From Odiellus spinosus (Eukaryota; Arthropoda; Arachnida; Opiliones; Phalangiidae), in the NCBI GenBank assembly GCA_963920705.1, contig OY987228.1:20034565-20098564 (forward strand): a stretch of DNA of 64,000 bases, given 5' to 3'. The notes beneath the pieces are model-generated. The model had not been told where the DNA came from. It saw only the letters and a list, made by a program, of their open reading frames with translations, and did not search any database. Positions 23,438 through 36,116 of the stretch are shown piece after piece. The position numbers and the translations under genes are program-made. Position 1 is the stretch's first letter. Each line of letters opens with the position of its first letter.

Positions 23438-23957
23438 GGTGACACGGATTTTTCACGATCTCCAAATTGAAATTGAGTAGCATTTTCGGAAAGAAGATTA
23501 AAAAACGATTCAAAATTTATATACGTATGTCAAGGAAAAAATTACCGTGACAGTAAAAATACCTATTTTACAATTTTCGAAATTTTTAAAATAAAAAAAT
23601 CCCTTTAATAATACGTCATCAATATGGTCGCGTGGCTATTTTAAAGCTTACAGTTGATTCTCTCACGTTCTGGCACGTGACAAGGTCGCTTTCAGTCCGT
23701 ATTTTTCTGTAAAAGTACTTAATCCATAAAGTCCTATTCCTTTCGCATGAAAATTATTACTTTTTAGAAATAATCTACGTCATTTATCGAAAAACATAAT
23801 TACGTATATATTTTTGACATTTTCATTTTGAAGTTTCTTATGAGCGAGGTTTAAAATATATTTTGAATAAGTCATTTTAATAGTATGATAAAACTAAAAA
23901 TATAATCCATAACCATTCGAAAAAAAAAAATTGTGACAGCCTCACTTCAAGTGAAAG
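23438..23957 (+). mobile_element. Family E element, longest uninterrupted copy
   Basis: Left end GAGGGTGACACGGATTTTTC; right end TTGTGACAGCCTCACTTCAA. Between them lie the landmarks ACCGTGACAGTAAAAATACC, TACGTCATCAATATGGTCGC, AAAAGTACTTAATCC and AATATAATCCATAACCATTC. It is about 520 bp and AT-rich, with no coding capacity. It serves as the reference for the other copies. Confidence 0.7.
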
Positions 23958-24418
23958 AAAACCTTGTTTCGCTACCAAATAAATTTTTATAAATAACTGA
24001 AACAAGGTAAAAGTAATTTGAGAAATTACAGTTATTAAAGAATCTATGATTAAATTATAATTGAGATTTCAGAAATTATAATTATTATTCTATTTTTAAA
24101 GTTTAAAGGGAAACTTTGAGCTAAAAAAGGAACAGCTTTTGAAATTATTTTCGGAATCACCGAATTCGAGAATTTTTAATGTTAGAACATTACAAGCGCT
24201 GTTGAAGGCTAAAATAATATGATTGGCCAGAATTTGTTTTATTCAAACTTAACCAAACTTTAGAAATTAATTTAAATACCAAAAACATGTATAAAAATTG
24301 TTTGAAACTTCTCGAATTCGTTATTTTTTTATGCTGAGTTCTATTTTTAGCTCCCAAATTTCCCTTTAAGTGAAATTTCAGTAATTATAATAATAATCTA
24401 TTATAATATTACTTGTAT

Positions 24419-24756
24419 CAGAAGCCGATGAAACCCTCCTTTGAAGTCTATTACTCCCTGGTCTTGTCTACCCCTCTCTGTATGGGTTAGTTTCAAAAAG
24501 CGCGATTCGTACGCCTCCTAACGGTAGATATTTTCGGAGGGGGAGTTCGTCGAGCGAATATCTCTAGCAGCTTTGGAGTTCGTCAAAAAAACGTCGTCGT
24601 TTGTGGTGAGAGAGAATTTCCAATTTTCCGTAGACAGGGGGGTATGAAGTAGGACCCCTCCGATCTCGTAAAATTGTGAATTTTACCCATACAGAGAGGA
24701 GCGCTATATCGAACATAAGAGTAGTAGACTTCAAAGGAGGGTTTCATCTACTTCTG
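24419..24756. mobile_element. Family A MITE copy 5
   Basis: 338 bp, ends CAGAAGCCGATGAAACC and CATCTACTTCTG. It is flanked by the 7-bp direct repeat CTTGTAT. Confidence 0.93.
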
Positions 24757-25539
24757 CTTGTATTATTATGCCACATAACTAATATAAAATAAAAAAAAAA
24801 TTATAGTCAGTTATAAACAACCTTTCGACTCTCTTACGCCATGTTCCATTTTTTTTTCCTTTCCTTTTTTCTTAAAAATAGTCTTTGTGTATAATTTTAA
24901 TAGAAAATACTTCCGTTTAATGCTTTAGGGAGGAGAAAGTTGTTTATAAAAAAAAAATCGAGACCTATTTTTTTTTTTTTTTTTTCATTCTTGCTTCAGT
25001 AAATTGCCGCCAGGATAAAGAGAATTTATTAATAGGGTGAAGCGAACTGCAACAAAAGAGAAGGATAAGCCTGCTCGCGAGTAGCAATTTTCTCCACGCG
25101 TGTATACGGCGCTAAAAAAGTGATTTATACCACCAGGCTCACTAATAATAATAATAAAGACCTGACCAAGTTGATATATAGAGAGAAAAACGAAAAAAAA
25201 CAAGAGAAAACCTCTTCTATTTATTACAACACCCCTTTTTGAATAATTAAGAACATTTTTTTTTTTTTTTTTTTTTCATCTCAGTTCTCTCCGGTTAGGC
25301 TTAGCCTTCCCAGTTTCGCCGCCTCATTTTCATTATCCTAGTGTTATTGTAATCATCAAGGTTGCGCTAGATAAACTAAGAAATGAACAAGATGTCATGG
25401 ACATCTTAATCCCGGTACTGTTAAATGAATACTATACTCTGATAAGAAGTTGTTTTTTTAACTGATCGAGACTCTTATAATACGATAGAAAAACCGCGTC
25501 AAAATTTACCAAAGGTTTCGCGGTAATTTATTTTTTCGA
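24757..25539. other. Noncoding stretch with homopolymer tracts
   Basis: T runs near 24969-24985 and 25257-25276; no gene seen. Confidence 0.5.
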
Positions 25540-25905
25540 ATGTCTATAGTTTACGCTGTTTTTAAGAAACTTCAAAATGAAAATGTTAAAAATATAATTA
25601 GGTTTTTTTCCGATATATAAGGTATATTTTATTTCTTAAATACAATTAACGATAATATTCGTATGAAAGGCTGTATAGTACTTACTGGATTAAGTACTTT
25701 TACCAAAAAGACCGCCCGAAAGTAATCTTATCACGCGTGCGAATCAACGGTATTGCGGGGAATTTTTATTTTTAAAAGTTTCGAAATCAATTATTATAAA
25801 ATACGAATTTTTTTTTGACATATATATTTTTTAAACCTTTTTGAACGATCTTTCCGAAAATGTTACCCAATTTCCCTTGAAAAATCCGTGATAGCCTCTC
25901 TTTGA
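25540..25905 (-). mobile_element. Family E element, inverted
   Basis: Inverted order of family landmarks: GGATTAAGTACTTTTACC, AAGACCGCCCGAAAGTAATC, TATTGCGGGGAATTTTTATT, then AAATCCGTGATAGCCTCTCT at the end. The left boundary is approximate. Confidence 0.6.
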
Positions 25906-27427
25906 TTATCAAAGTCGCGATAACCAGACTCGCTAAATATTGTATTAAAATAAAGTTCTAAATTTTGGCAGTATGCGTGGTATTAATTTACCGGTATTCA
26001 CAAAATTATATGTACGAAACTATGAGCCATATTATGCGTGAGGATGCGAAGGGCCTGTTTTCATCGAAGTTCGAGCTCATTGTCGTTCGGTATTTAACAG
26101 ATCAATAAGTACCGAAGCCCCCCGAAATATTGCGGGATTTAAAAACTCGAAATATCACCATCTCCTCATGCACCCATCGCCATTACCATTTGCCTATATT
26201 AAGGAACGGAAAAAATACGTATATCGAATAATACGAAACCGTTTATTAGAGCATAATGAGGCTTTAATTAGGAAACTCCGCCTGATGCGACGGGATGAAA
26301 AATATAAGGTCGACGAAGAGGGTGTGTACCTCCGTTTATATAATGAGTTTTCCTTTACTTAATTACGAAGGGGGCTGTAGAGGGTGGCCAAGAACTCCGA
26401 CGAGAGGACTTGACGATTTTGTAAGGAAACTATAGGCTTATAAAACCTTTGCGTTATCCCATACCTCGGGTGTTACGTTTCTCCTAGAGGGTGAATTGTT
26501 GATTACACCCCGAGTTAAACCTTCGCGGGATGATGTTTCATGCCACGAGCAATTAGGTATTTTCCGTTTGACGTTAGTCGGGCCATTGGCGAAAGAGGAA
26601 GTTAGTTCGAAACGTGCCAATATGGTCCTCCACTACGTAAGCCGGATACGTTTTAAGTCCTTAAGGAAGGGGAGAGGTATAAGGATGTGCTCATCACTCA
26701 TAAAGTGACGCTTTCCATTGGACGAGCCTCTTTTGACCTTTGACTTTTTGAGCAAATTGACCCATCACATCCCTCTTTTCTCTAGTCAATTCCATCTCGA
26801 GTTGGTATAGCGCTTATCTCTAAGTAAATTATTCGTAGAGATAAAGGGAAGTCTACATTTGAGCCCGCTGTCAACTCGAGATGAGAATGACTATACCCTC
26901 CAACGCGTTCGCGACACTTGTTTCGATATTGTCCGCTATACTGAAGGGTTATATAGTCCAAGAGGGAATTTACCAGAGAGCCTTTCTAGAGGTATTTAAG
27001 CGGACATTCCAAACAGGGAGTTAAACACGAGTCACGTCACGTATTAAGGACCAATAGTTAGCGATTAAACAGGAATTATGATCTATCTGTTTCTACGCGA
27101 TGCGGTTTATGATCAGATTAAAACAATGAGGTGTGCGTGGAAGATAAGGAGGACAATTTTAGTCTCCCAATCATTGATCTTGTATACTGTAAAATATTCA
27201 GCGAACATTACTTGTTTATGGAATTTGGGGCAAAAATTCGCCATTTCAAACAACCTCTTTGAATTCTCCTTAAAGCTAATTATGCATTTACAGACTTGGA
27301 GGGGGAGTTGGGGGACCTATAGCCTATTCCACCATGAATTGTCAGCGTTTGCAAAACTATCTATATCTATATCTCTATGATTTCTACTGTTTTATTGGAA
27401 ATTATTTAGTACCGTCTTCAGTATATA
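25906..27427. other. Mostly noncoding stretch
   Basis: Contains the small TA-flanked element at 26785-26891. Frames of 60-100 codons at 26168-26362, 26496-26708 and 27078-27380 show no domains and are not called. Confidence 0.5.
26785..26891. mobile_element. Small TA-flanked foldback
   Basis: Inverted ends GTCAATTCCATCTCGAGTTG and CAACTCGAGATGAGAATGAC, 107 bp, with TA on each side (26783-26784, 26892-26893). This is consistent with a mariner-like MITE. Confidence 0.6.
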
Positions 27428-27750
27428 CAGAAGTAGATGAAGTCTACTACTCTAATGTTCCATATAGCGCTCCTCTCTGTATGGGTAAAATTCACAATTT
27501 TACGAGATAGGAGGGGTTCTACTTCATACCCCTGTCTACGGAAAATTGGAAATTCTCTCTCTCCACAAACGACGACGTTTTTTTGACGAACTCCAAGGCT
27601 GCTAGATATATTCGCTCGACGAACTCCCGCTCCGAAAATATCTACCGTTAGGAGGCGTACGAATCGCGCTTTTTGAAACTAGCCCATACAGAGAGGGGTA
27701 GACAAGACCAGGGAGTAATAGACTTCAAAGGAGGGTTTCATCGGCTTCTG
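27428..27750. mobile_element. Family A MITE copy 6
   Basis: 323 bp. The left end CAGAAGTAGATGAAGTCTAC lacks part of the inverted end (a deletion after GATGA). The right end is GGCTTCTG. Flanks GTATATA and GTATATG match at 6 of 7. Confidence 0.9.
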
Positions 27751-27932
27751 GTATATGGCATTCTGTTGAAGTAAATTGGAAACTAAAAAGGGTAAAAAGT
27801 TTCCATCCTCTCCAATACTTTTATGGGGGTAAACGTTGTAACCCTTTTCCAGACCAATTTAAGAACCAAATTTCTTTAGATTTCAACCTTAATTCCTTTC
27901 GAATAAAAACAAAAATAGTTTATATCTTTTAA

Positions 27933-28111
27933 AGGGAGAGTGAAGAGGAATTTAATCGAGTGTTTTGATTAGTTGGAGGTTCTCCTTTTAACTGAATTGT
28001 TTTTTACAATTCTATTCAGAGACATTTTCTGAATGTTTGCCATACGCTACCATATGTCTTAATTTTAGAATCAATTATAAAAATCACCTTAATTTCCTCT
28101 TCACCCTACCA
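27933..28111. mobile_element. TTAA foldback family J
   Basis: TTAA flanks (27929-27932, 28112-28115). Inverted ends AGGGAGAGTGAAGAGGAA and TTCCTCTTCACCCTACCA. A tiny relative (AGGGAGCGTGAAGTAA hairpin) is at 40495-40535. Confidence 0.55.
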
Positions 28112-28115
28112 TTAA

Positions 28116-30047
28116 AAGGGCTCTCTTAATTCGGCGTAAACATTTATAGCAGCCTTGTAATTTCTCGTTCTTGTTAGTACGCGAGCTTTGTATTTTAATG
28201 GAACCTCTAAATGGGAACCGCTCAAAATTTTGGAGTACTCCTTTTAAATGAAACCCATTTGTTATCTACATTTTGGAGGATTGCAATTTTAAAAATGTTG
28301 TCATTTAAACCCTCGAAAGAAAACAACCCCTTTTAACTCTTAATCGTTTCGAATACCGTAAACAATTCAAAGGGAAAGAGGAGGAAAGGTCGTTCCAGAA
28401 TAACGACGCGAGTATACTCGTAAATGAATGTCTTTTCTCGTTTTAAGAGACTCGTCTCGGTATCCTCTTTGGAAAAATGATCGCGCTCGCTTTCCAACGT
28501 TGGACAACATTATCCGAAAAATTGTAAAGGGTTAGAAATTGTTTTTACTTTTTGACGCTAGCGGCGAGCTTGGCCGGAGATCGCGAGAAAATAGGGAGAA
28601 AAGGAAGTTAAACCAATCGAAGAGAGAAAAATACAACTTGGTTGACGCCTCCCGTACCTTCGGACGCGTTGTTTTCCGACGCGAGGCAACGCGGCGCCTA
28701 GCGTTAACCTTAGGAACCGACTGTTTTTGGCTGGCGTATCCTAGAAAAGCTTCTCTCTCGTCTCGGCAGATCCGTTTGAAGACTGTTGGGTTTCGGATCC
28801 CTCGCTTTATCAAAACGAGAGCTAGAAAGAGTCGTTGACGCCACCGACACTCGCTGTCAGTTTGTTTTCCTTATAGCTCGCGTTTCTCCTTTCTTTCTCC
28901 CTCTTTTTTCCTTAGTTTTTCCTTCTCCGTTTTCTCTATTTATAACTTTTTTCTTCATACCGTACCTCGCGGGGAATGTCCTACGTCTGTCGAGTTTCGT
29001 CGAACCACCGGATCCTCGACCGTCTGTCAAGTGAGAAAAATATACCTCTATACCATTCCTCCGATTTGTTAAGGCCTATTTTTACCCGCGCTAAATTTCT
29101 AAAAAGTATATTTCTGTTCGCGTTAACTCCTTCCGTCTCTTATTTACATTCTCGGTGGTATTAATCCTCGGTGTTATACCTACAACCCAGTAGTAAAACG
29201 CGCCAGGGGAGACCTAGGAGAAGAATAAAAAATACTTTGTCAGCTTATTTTCTTTCGATTCGAAAAACTCCTTCGTAGGCAAGATTGATAGTTTTATCCG
29301 ATGCACGCTTCTTTGTATATCTCGTAGCCGGCGGAGAGATATATAGACCCGGGGATTTAAATCTTGATCCCTTGTCATTAGTTTATGCCCGCAAAAACCG
29401 AGCCAATCCCCCCCCCCCCCCCGTTCTCCTCTTCGATTTTACCCACGCGTTTCTGATACTGTCCCGGATTTCTCTCTCTTGCGGGAAAAAAAGAAGAAAA
29501 ATATCCACGTAACACTTGTAAGGATATAAGGAATATACTTTTAAAGCTTAGAATATATATTCTTTGGGTTTTTCGAAGGTTTTTTTTTTTCTATTTGATT
29601 CCTTATCGGAAAAAGTGATTTATTTTTACTTCATATTTCTCTTATTTTTCTCCTGTACAAGCGCAGTTTGCAAAGGGTTATTTTATACGTATTAGGGTTA
29701 GCATTACGTAAAGGGCTTACACTCTTTTTTGAAAACTGTCCCTGGGAATTGTACTAGAGTCACGTAATACTTACTTGATGGGTATATTCAAGCTCCCCGT
29801 GATATCCAAAAAAGTTCCATACGCCCCGTGCTGCAGCTTTTTAACGCGTGGTATAATGGGGTCCAAAATCTTTCGCCTATTGATCATCTAACACACTGGG
29901 GAAGTTGTTTATTAATAGATGTTTTGCATGAGGCCCCGCAAAAAGTCTAAAATGTAAAAGCTCGCGATTGACGTAATATCGAGGGGCAAATCACTCTCGG
30001 ATTCTCTGTAAACCCATTACTGATTAGCTCTGTCAAGGGCAGAGATT
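28116..30047. other. Noncoding stretch with a GC-richer island
   Basis: About 28640-28860 is GC-richer than its surroundings and open on both strands for 93-99 codons (basic, no domain). It could be a promoter region or a non-coding exon. A 15-base C run is at 29408-29422. No gene can be called. Confidence 0.4.
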
Positions 30048-30051
30048 TTAA

Positions 30052-30197
30052 AGGCCTAGGATCTCTTCTGCCTGTAACCTGCCTGTTTCACTGGAAGTGG
30101 GTTCACCTTCTGAGCTTCCCCTGTGGGTAGCGAGGCAAGAGAAAGCCTGGAGGGTGAGTTTGTTTCCAGGGTGACAGGCAGAAGTAATCCTAGGCCT
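30052..30197. mobile_element. TTAA foldback family I
   Basis: TTAA flanks (30048-30051, 30198-30201). Ends AGGCCTAGGAT and ATCCTAGGCCT, continuing into TTCTGCCTGT and its complement, make inverted ends of about 28 bp with a few mismatches. Confidence 0.75.
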
Positions 30198-30201
30198 TTA
30201 A

Positions 30202-31591
30202 TGATTACTCGTATTCGCTTTATTACAGTCAGAAGTACAGCCTGTACACCGATTCACTGAGTGTCTGGCCCCTCGGGTAATATGTTTATTCCTTAATCAG
30301 ACTTTAAAGAATGATACGGAACTAAATCCAAAAAAAAACTGGAGCTTTTCTGCTCAAAGATAGAAAAAAAAAAAATCCATATAAAAATATATATAGTTTT
30401 AGTCATTTAAAATAAATTTAATACATACAAAAAATAGCAAAAAAGAAAAATATTGCAAATCGAAAGTTGGGTGAAATTTTGTGGGGGAGTCTATTTAAAA
30501 ACGACCCCCTCACGTGGCGCCGCCGCTCGGGAAAATTTGAGATTTATCACTAGATATATCGCTAGCTTTCTTAAAAATTAATGTAACCGAGAAGGTACAA
30601 TTTAGGCGGGAACTAGAAATCGCGCCAAAATTTGGCCACCTCCCTTTTCTGATTTTTTGTAGCAAAATCTTATTTTTATTTAAAAACTGTGGAGATGTTT
30701 CTGGTCGTTAATTTTTGATTGTAAATGACTAAACGGCTTAAAAAAGGGATTACTCCAAAAACGTCTTCGCAATTTTAAATAAGTGATAGGTTTTTGTACA
30801 AGAGATTAGGCGGATAAGTCTCTTTGCTGACAGTAAGTAAAAATGAATTGTAAATTATTAATTTCATCATGGTAAATAAGATAGAAGATTATATAATGCT
30901 TAGAGTTGTATTGAAATTGAAAGTGTGTTTACTTAAAGACTATTCGATGTACTTATTCTTGACATTCATACTTTATACCCAAGTTAAGTCTTGTTCGGAC
31001 AATATACAACCTTTTGTGTTAGCAAATTATTTTGCAAGAAAAATATTTTGGTGTATATCTTTATATTCACACGTCACTGGAATAATCTCGAGTCACACAC
31101 AATAATCTCGATCGCACTAGAAACTTTTAAACAGTTTTTAACCCTTTTGGAAAGGTTAAAGTGGAAAATTTTGGGGGTCAGTTGTAGAGATCCTTTGTCT
31201 AAATATTTAATTATTTGCTTAAAAAGTGCATTAAAATATTCGAAACGGTTTCAAAATTGGTAGTGTGAATAGGTAAATATATATAAAATGGCTTGCTCAA
31301 CTTGTTTCTTTGACGTCACTGTTTACATCACTTGCCTTTCACTACAGTGACAATTCCGCCAATTACAACAAATTTTACAAGCCAAAAACGCATTTTATAT
31401 ATTTGTTATTATTCTAAATCTATTCAATTTTTTTAGAATTTCACTCTTTTAGTCTGGTTGGAACTTGAAATGGAGCGTGTGCTCGAAAGACCTCCGAAAA
31501 TTATAGTTTAACTTTAATTCCTAAATTATTTGGTGTCTGTAATTAAATATATGATGGATAATCTCTTGAACAAAAGATTAATACCCTTTAA
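30202..31591. other. Noncoding stretch with foldback remnants
   Basis: GAGTGTCTGGCCCCTCGG near 30256-30275 matches one end of the element at 59261-59399. TATTCACAC (31074) and GTGTGAATA (to 31271) form a weak inverted pair like the element at 56656-56805. Open frames of 78-90 codons at 30869-31263 are AT-driven. Confidence 0.45.
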
Positions 31592-32025
31592 AGGGAGAAT
31601 GCAACCTAATTACAAGTGATTTTTTTATCTATTCCTTATCGTTTAAATAAGCCTAATCCATCGATAAAAAGTTTACAATACAAATATTAAACTAGAAATA
31701 AATTTAAAACTTACCCTGAAAATAGGCTTAGCGGGATTCATGGAGATCCTGAATCGCGTCCGTGTAAGGTCTAGCGACCAATGAGCAAAGGCCCGTCGTT
31801 CACGCGAGATCTCCACGAGACTTACGTCGCGCGCGATTGGTCGCTAGACCTTACACGCGAGGAAAACAGGACCTCCATGAATCCCACTAAGCCTATTTTC
31901 AGGGTAAGTTTTAAATTTATTTCTAGTTTAATATTTGTTTGTAAATATTTTCAGTAGTGGATTAGGCCTATTTAAACAATAAGGAATCGATAAAAAATCA
32001 CTTGTTTTTAGGTTGCATTCTCCCT
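31592..32025. mobile_element. Family D (TTAA) foldback, complete
   Basis: TTAA at 31588-31591 and 32026-32029. Ends AGGGAGAATGCAACCTAA and TTAGGTTGCATTCTCCCT. Nearly the whole 434 bp is an inverted repeat (for example TAGCGACCAAT and ATTGGTCGCTA). No coding sequence. Confidence 0.94.
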
Positions 32026-32029
32026 TTAA

Positions 32030-33145
32030 AAGGAAAACGAAACGAAAAATTCAAAATATACTAAACAGCTACGGCTATCTTTAATTTTGCCTGAAACCAT
32101 ACTGCATGTAACTCTTATATAATTAAGCAATGTAGTGTTAAAAGATACTCGGTTGGAATGAAATTATGTTAAACATAATTTTAGTAACTCTTATAAGCAC
32201 CTATCTATAGGGATCACCATTAATTTTGGGCTAAATTTATAATTGTCTTTAGAACTATTAAGAGAAAAGCGAGTGTCAAACTCAGGCTTGCAAAATATTT
32301 CAAACCTGTAGTCAGTTAACTCAGGTGTACAACGATTTCAAGAGTCCCCCTAGCAGAAAAGATATACGCTTCTTAATTGCGTCCCGAATCTGTTACAGAA
32401 AGTGTAATTAACGAAATAATTATATAAAATTGTAGGAAAATAATTAAGTACCTCGGCACAGCAATTAAGATTAATTAATAGAATCTTTAATTTTTCCCAC
32501 TTAAGTATTTACTTTTATACAGTTATTTCCCCACCACCTTTTTGCATATAGTTCGGAGCAAATTTTTGACCCGAAACTTTTATCCTAATCCTAAGCCATC
32601 TGATGTATTTGGATTTACTGAAACGGGCTGCACTTTCGACGGGAAAGCCCAAAGTAAGCGGATTAACCTATACAGTAAACTTTTATTCGAGTTATTTGAA
32701 GCAACACGCGCGAAGCTAATAGAGGTTGTATATTTTACGTAACTTTTCCTCGTTCCAAATACATTCCACAGTTGTCTCAAAACTAGTTGAACGAGGTAAG
32801 AGAGGCGCTCTCTTTTTGGATCAGGCTGTAGTTTTGTTTCTTACTATCTTGGAGCTCGATTCTTTCGTCCTCCGATCCTCCGTACCATTAAAGAAACATA
32901 TTATTCCAACCCGTCGCGCATAATGTTTCCAGTTTCGACAGTTTACCATAATCACGGAGAAACGCTCGTAGAAAGAGTATGTAGAAATATCTCGCGCCCT
33001 GCTATGTAAGGAACAACGTATTGTACGAATAGTTTGCTTCCAAAGTAACGATCGTTTTCCGTGAGTAGAGTGCCCGAGTTTTGCGTAATTTTCCAATCTC
33101 CTTATCTCCTCCAATATAGCTAGCTCTTTCTCTCTCTACTACTAG
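32030..33145. other. Noncoding stretch
   Basis: Weak similarity to the 59261 element near 32262-32352 (GCGAGTGTCAAACTCAGG, ACTCAGGTGTACAACG). Frames of 65-97 codons between 32542 and 33114 overlap on both strands and are not called. Confidence 0.45.
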
Positions 33146-33437
33146 CAAGAAGGATCACATAAGGAGAGGAAAAGTGGGGCTTCGTTGAGTTAGAGAGAGA
33201 AGAGCCAACCTCCCACTCGGGTGGAAAGGGGGGATAGGAAATTCTCGAGGTAAACTGTTGTCACGTGGTCGCTAGCTAGCGCGTCTCATAAAGGATTCGT
33301 TTTACCCACGTGACAACAATTTACCACGAAGCATCTCTACCCCCGTCTGTCCCCCGTTCTCCCAGAGTGGGAGTTTAGGCCGACGCAGTAGGAGCCGCGC
33401 CGTTCCCACTTTTCCTCTCCTTATCTGATCCTTCTTG
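33146..33437. mobile_element. Family C MITE copy 1 (no target repeat)
   Basis: 292 bp, inverted ends CAAGAAGGATCACATAAGGA and CTTATCTGATCCTTCTTG. A second inverted pair inside reads GTTGTCACGTG and CACGTGACAAC. It is almost identical to 55854-56145, but the flanks (CTACTAG and GTCCAAA) do not match. Confidence 0.9.
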
Positions 33438-35685
33438 GTCCAAATTCCCTTCGATAGTTTACTCGCGCTTGGAGAATCTTTTTAAAAGGATGTTATGTCT
33501 AGAATAACCAGGTATTTTTAATCGATTTAGTCTGTTAATAAACGCGTAAATATTATAGAAACTCCCTGTTATTGGCAGATGAGATAATTATTCAAGTTGC
33601 GAACGGCATATAATTTTAAAATATTTATTTTAATAAAAATATTTGTTTACTTTTCCTTTAAAATTTCGCTCTCGTTTTCTAAACTCGACGAAATCGCGTT
33701 TTTGGGTTATAAACATTTTTACATCGGCCATTTTCCACGAATAAGGTAGCGGCCATTGAGTATGTATATAATACAGACGACACTAAAATGCTCCCCAAAA
33801 ATCCACTCTTTTAGACCTCCCGAATTTTGGTGTGGAAAAAGGTTTAAAGAACGACGAAGCGGATCTGATTGCTCCATAGCTATCTCGATCGAATATCTCT
33901 CGCTTTCCAAACACTTTTCTCCGGGATATCTAACTTCTAACTCCCCCATTGAACGCTTCTGAAGGGCTATAGGGTGCTTTTTGAATATTTCGTGCCCAAG
34001 GGAGGGTATTTGTAGCGTGCAACGCGCGTGAAGCTCAAATGGACCACTTATATAGACGTTTGAATTTGATCGATGACAGCGTTATATTTTTAAGTCCCCC
34101 TTATAGTGACGCGTCGCGATGGAGAGGAGAGAACCGAACGTTCAAATCAATGTTAAAGAGTCATTCACCCTTAAACAATTCGAGACTTACCTTTGATCTT
34201 GACATAAAAAGAAATATAATAAAAAAATACTCGCGTCATTAACCACCCTTCAAATTAATTGGGCGCCAAAGAGCAGTGTCGGAAGGAGATAATTGGAGAA
34301 GGGTGTCATTTAATCTATAAGAAATTGTAACAATAGTCTAACTGCGCGTGAATTTACACTTGAGTTCCTATGCCTGACTTTTCCAACAAACATTGTCTCA
34401 CTGTATACAAACGCTGTAAATCAAGAGTTTCATCACGAGTATATAGATATAGGGATGTAACTGGCGTACTTAATTAGAAGTGCCATTAATTTCTGAGGAA
34501 TTTAATTTTCTTTAGCTATTCCGCAGGATAAAAGGCGGGAGAGAGATTGGGCGGCTATGTCAAACCTTGGAGGGTAGGACCTTCGTATTCTGGAGTAGAA
34601 AACATTGGCGGTTTTTTTTTATATATGTTTGGCAACTAAAATTATCCAGAAAAACCCGGTTTTATATACGTTAACCAATGTGAAGTAATACAAAGGAACG
34701 ATTCAATAAGGGCTTCCTGGTGCGTGTCACCCTAGACTGTACAGTCGCTACGGCTGCCCCAAATAGAAACGGTTTTGAAGATAAATTGAGCTTCCATCTT
34801 CTTAATAAAATTATAATTTGTTTATTTCGACCTTGCTTAATTGTTTATAGATAGTAAAAATACCACTTTTTGTGTTCCATAATGTTAGGATATGCTTCAA
34901 AATAAACAGCCATTATTTTTTCTCAGATTTTCAATAACGTTTATTCAGAAAAACTTTAAATCGAGATAGTGATTCGTCATTTTTCTTTTGTCATTTAAGG
35001 ATTTTTTCTGTCGCTACGCTGGCGACGTCCTGCTAAGACATGTCCGAAATATTATTCAGCCGCAGATTTTACCCAACTCCCCCTCTCTTGAATGCAAAGT
35101 TCTCTCCTCTAAGGGTTAAAGAATCGTTCACTTTTCCGATGTTAAAAGTGAACGGTGGACTTTTCGACCACGATAGTATCGCTCCCTAAGTCATTAGCTG
35201 TGTGTGCGGTGGGCCTAAGTCTAATCCCGATAGTTACGAAAACGTAGTTTTGCCTAACTAAAAAAAGGAAGGTTCATTTATTCCCGGGGCCTCGGTTCTG
35301 GCGGTTGTAATGACGAGCTGTCGCGTCCTGTCTCACCGTGTGAAAAGGGAAATGCCCAATTAGGAGGGATTTCTTTCGGATGAAGCGTCCCCGAATTAGC
35401 CGCCGCGTGCGGAAAACTCTTCCTATAATCATCGACGTTCGCTATACGCTCAATCGCACTCTTACCATATATTCTAGAAAATAGAGCTTTTTGTTCGGGG
35501 CTTTTGGGTCTTTCTATCGCTGAAAACGCTCCAAATATACGCTTTGTTAAACCAATGGTTCGCTAAAAGACGCTGATCTTCAAAAATGATAAAGGGAAAG
35601 TGCCACGCGACTTTTAGGTACCTTATGTCTTTATTTTAACACGAATGAAATTTCTTGGATCATTAAAATGTACTTATCGCACAAA
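33438..35685. other. Long noncoding stretch
   Basis: No supported gene or repeat; two overlapping opposite frames at 33719-33962 look random. Confidence 0.5.
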
Positions 35686-35779
35686 GTTAGGGTGTCAATG
35701 ATTTTCCATGAACTTCAAACGTAAATTTAGTAGCAATTTTCTGAAAGATCGTTGAAAAACTATTCTATATATGTCTCGT
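35686..35779 (+). mobile_element. Family E end fragment
   Basis: AGTTAGGGTGTCAATGATTT then TTTAGTAGCAATTTTCTGAA and AAGATCGTTGAAAAAC, the left-end order of family E. It is cut off at a family A insertion, with no clear continuation beyond. Confidence 0.5.
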
Positions 35780-36116
35780 CAGAAGCCGATGAAACCCTCC
35801 TTTGAAGTCTATTACTCCCGGGTCTTGTCTACCCCTCTCTGTATGGGTTAGTTTCAAAAAGCGCGATTCGTACGCCTCCTAGCGGTAGATATTTTCGGAG
35901 TGGGAGTTCGTCGAGCGAATATCTCTAGCAGCCTTGGAGTTCGTCAAAAAAAACGTAGTCGTTTGTGGAGAGGGAGAATTTCTAATTTTCCGTAGACAGG
36001 GGGTAGAAGTAGGACCCCTCCGATCTCGTAAAATTGGGAATTTTACCCATACAGAGAGGAGCGCTATATCGAACATTAGAGTAGTAGACTTCAAAGGAGG
36101 GTTTCATCTACTTCTG
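35780..36116. mobile_element. Family A MITE copy 7
   Basis: 337 bp, ends CAGAAGCCGATGAAACCCTC and CATCTACTTCTG. It is flanked by the 7-bp direct repeat GTCTCGT. Confidence 0.94.
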
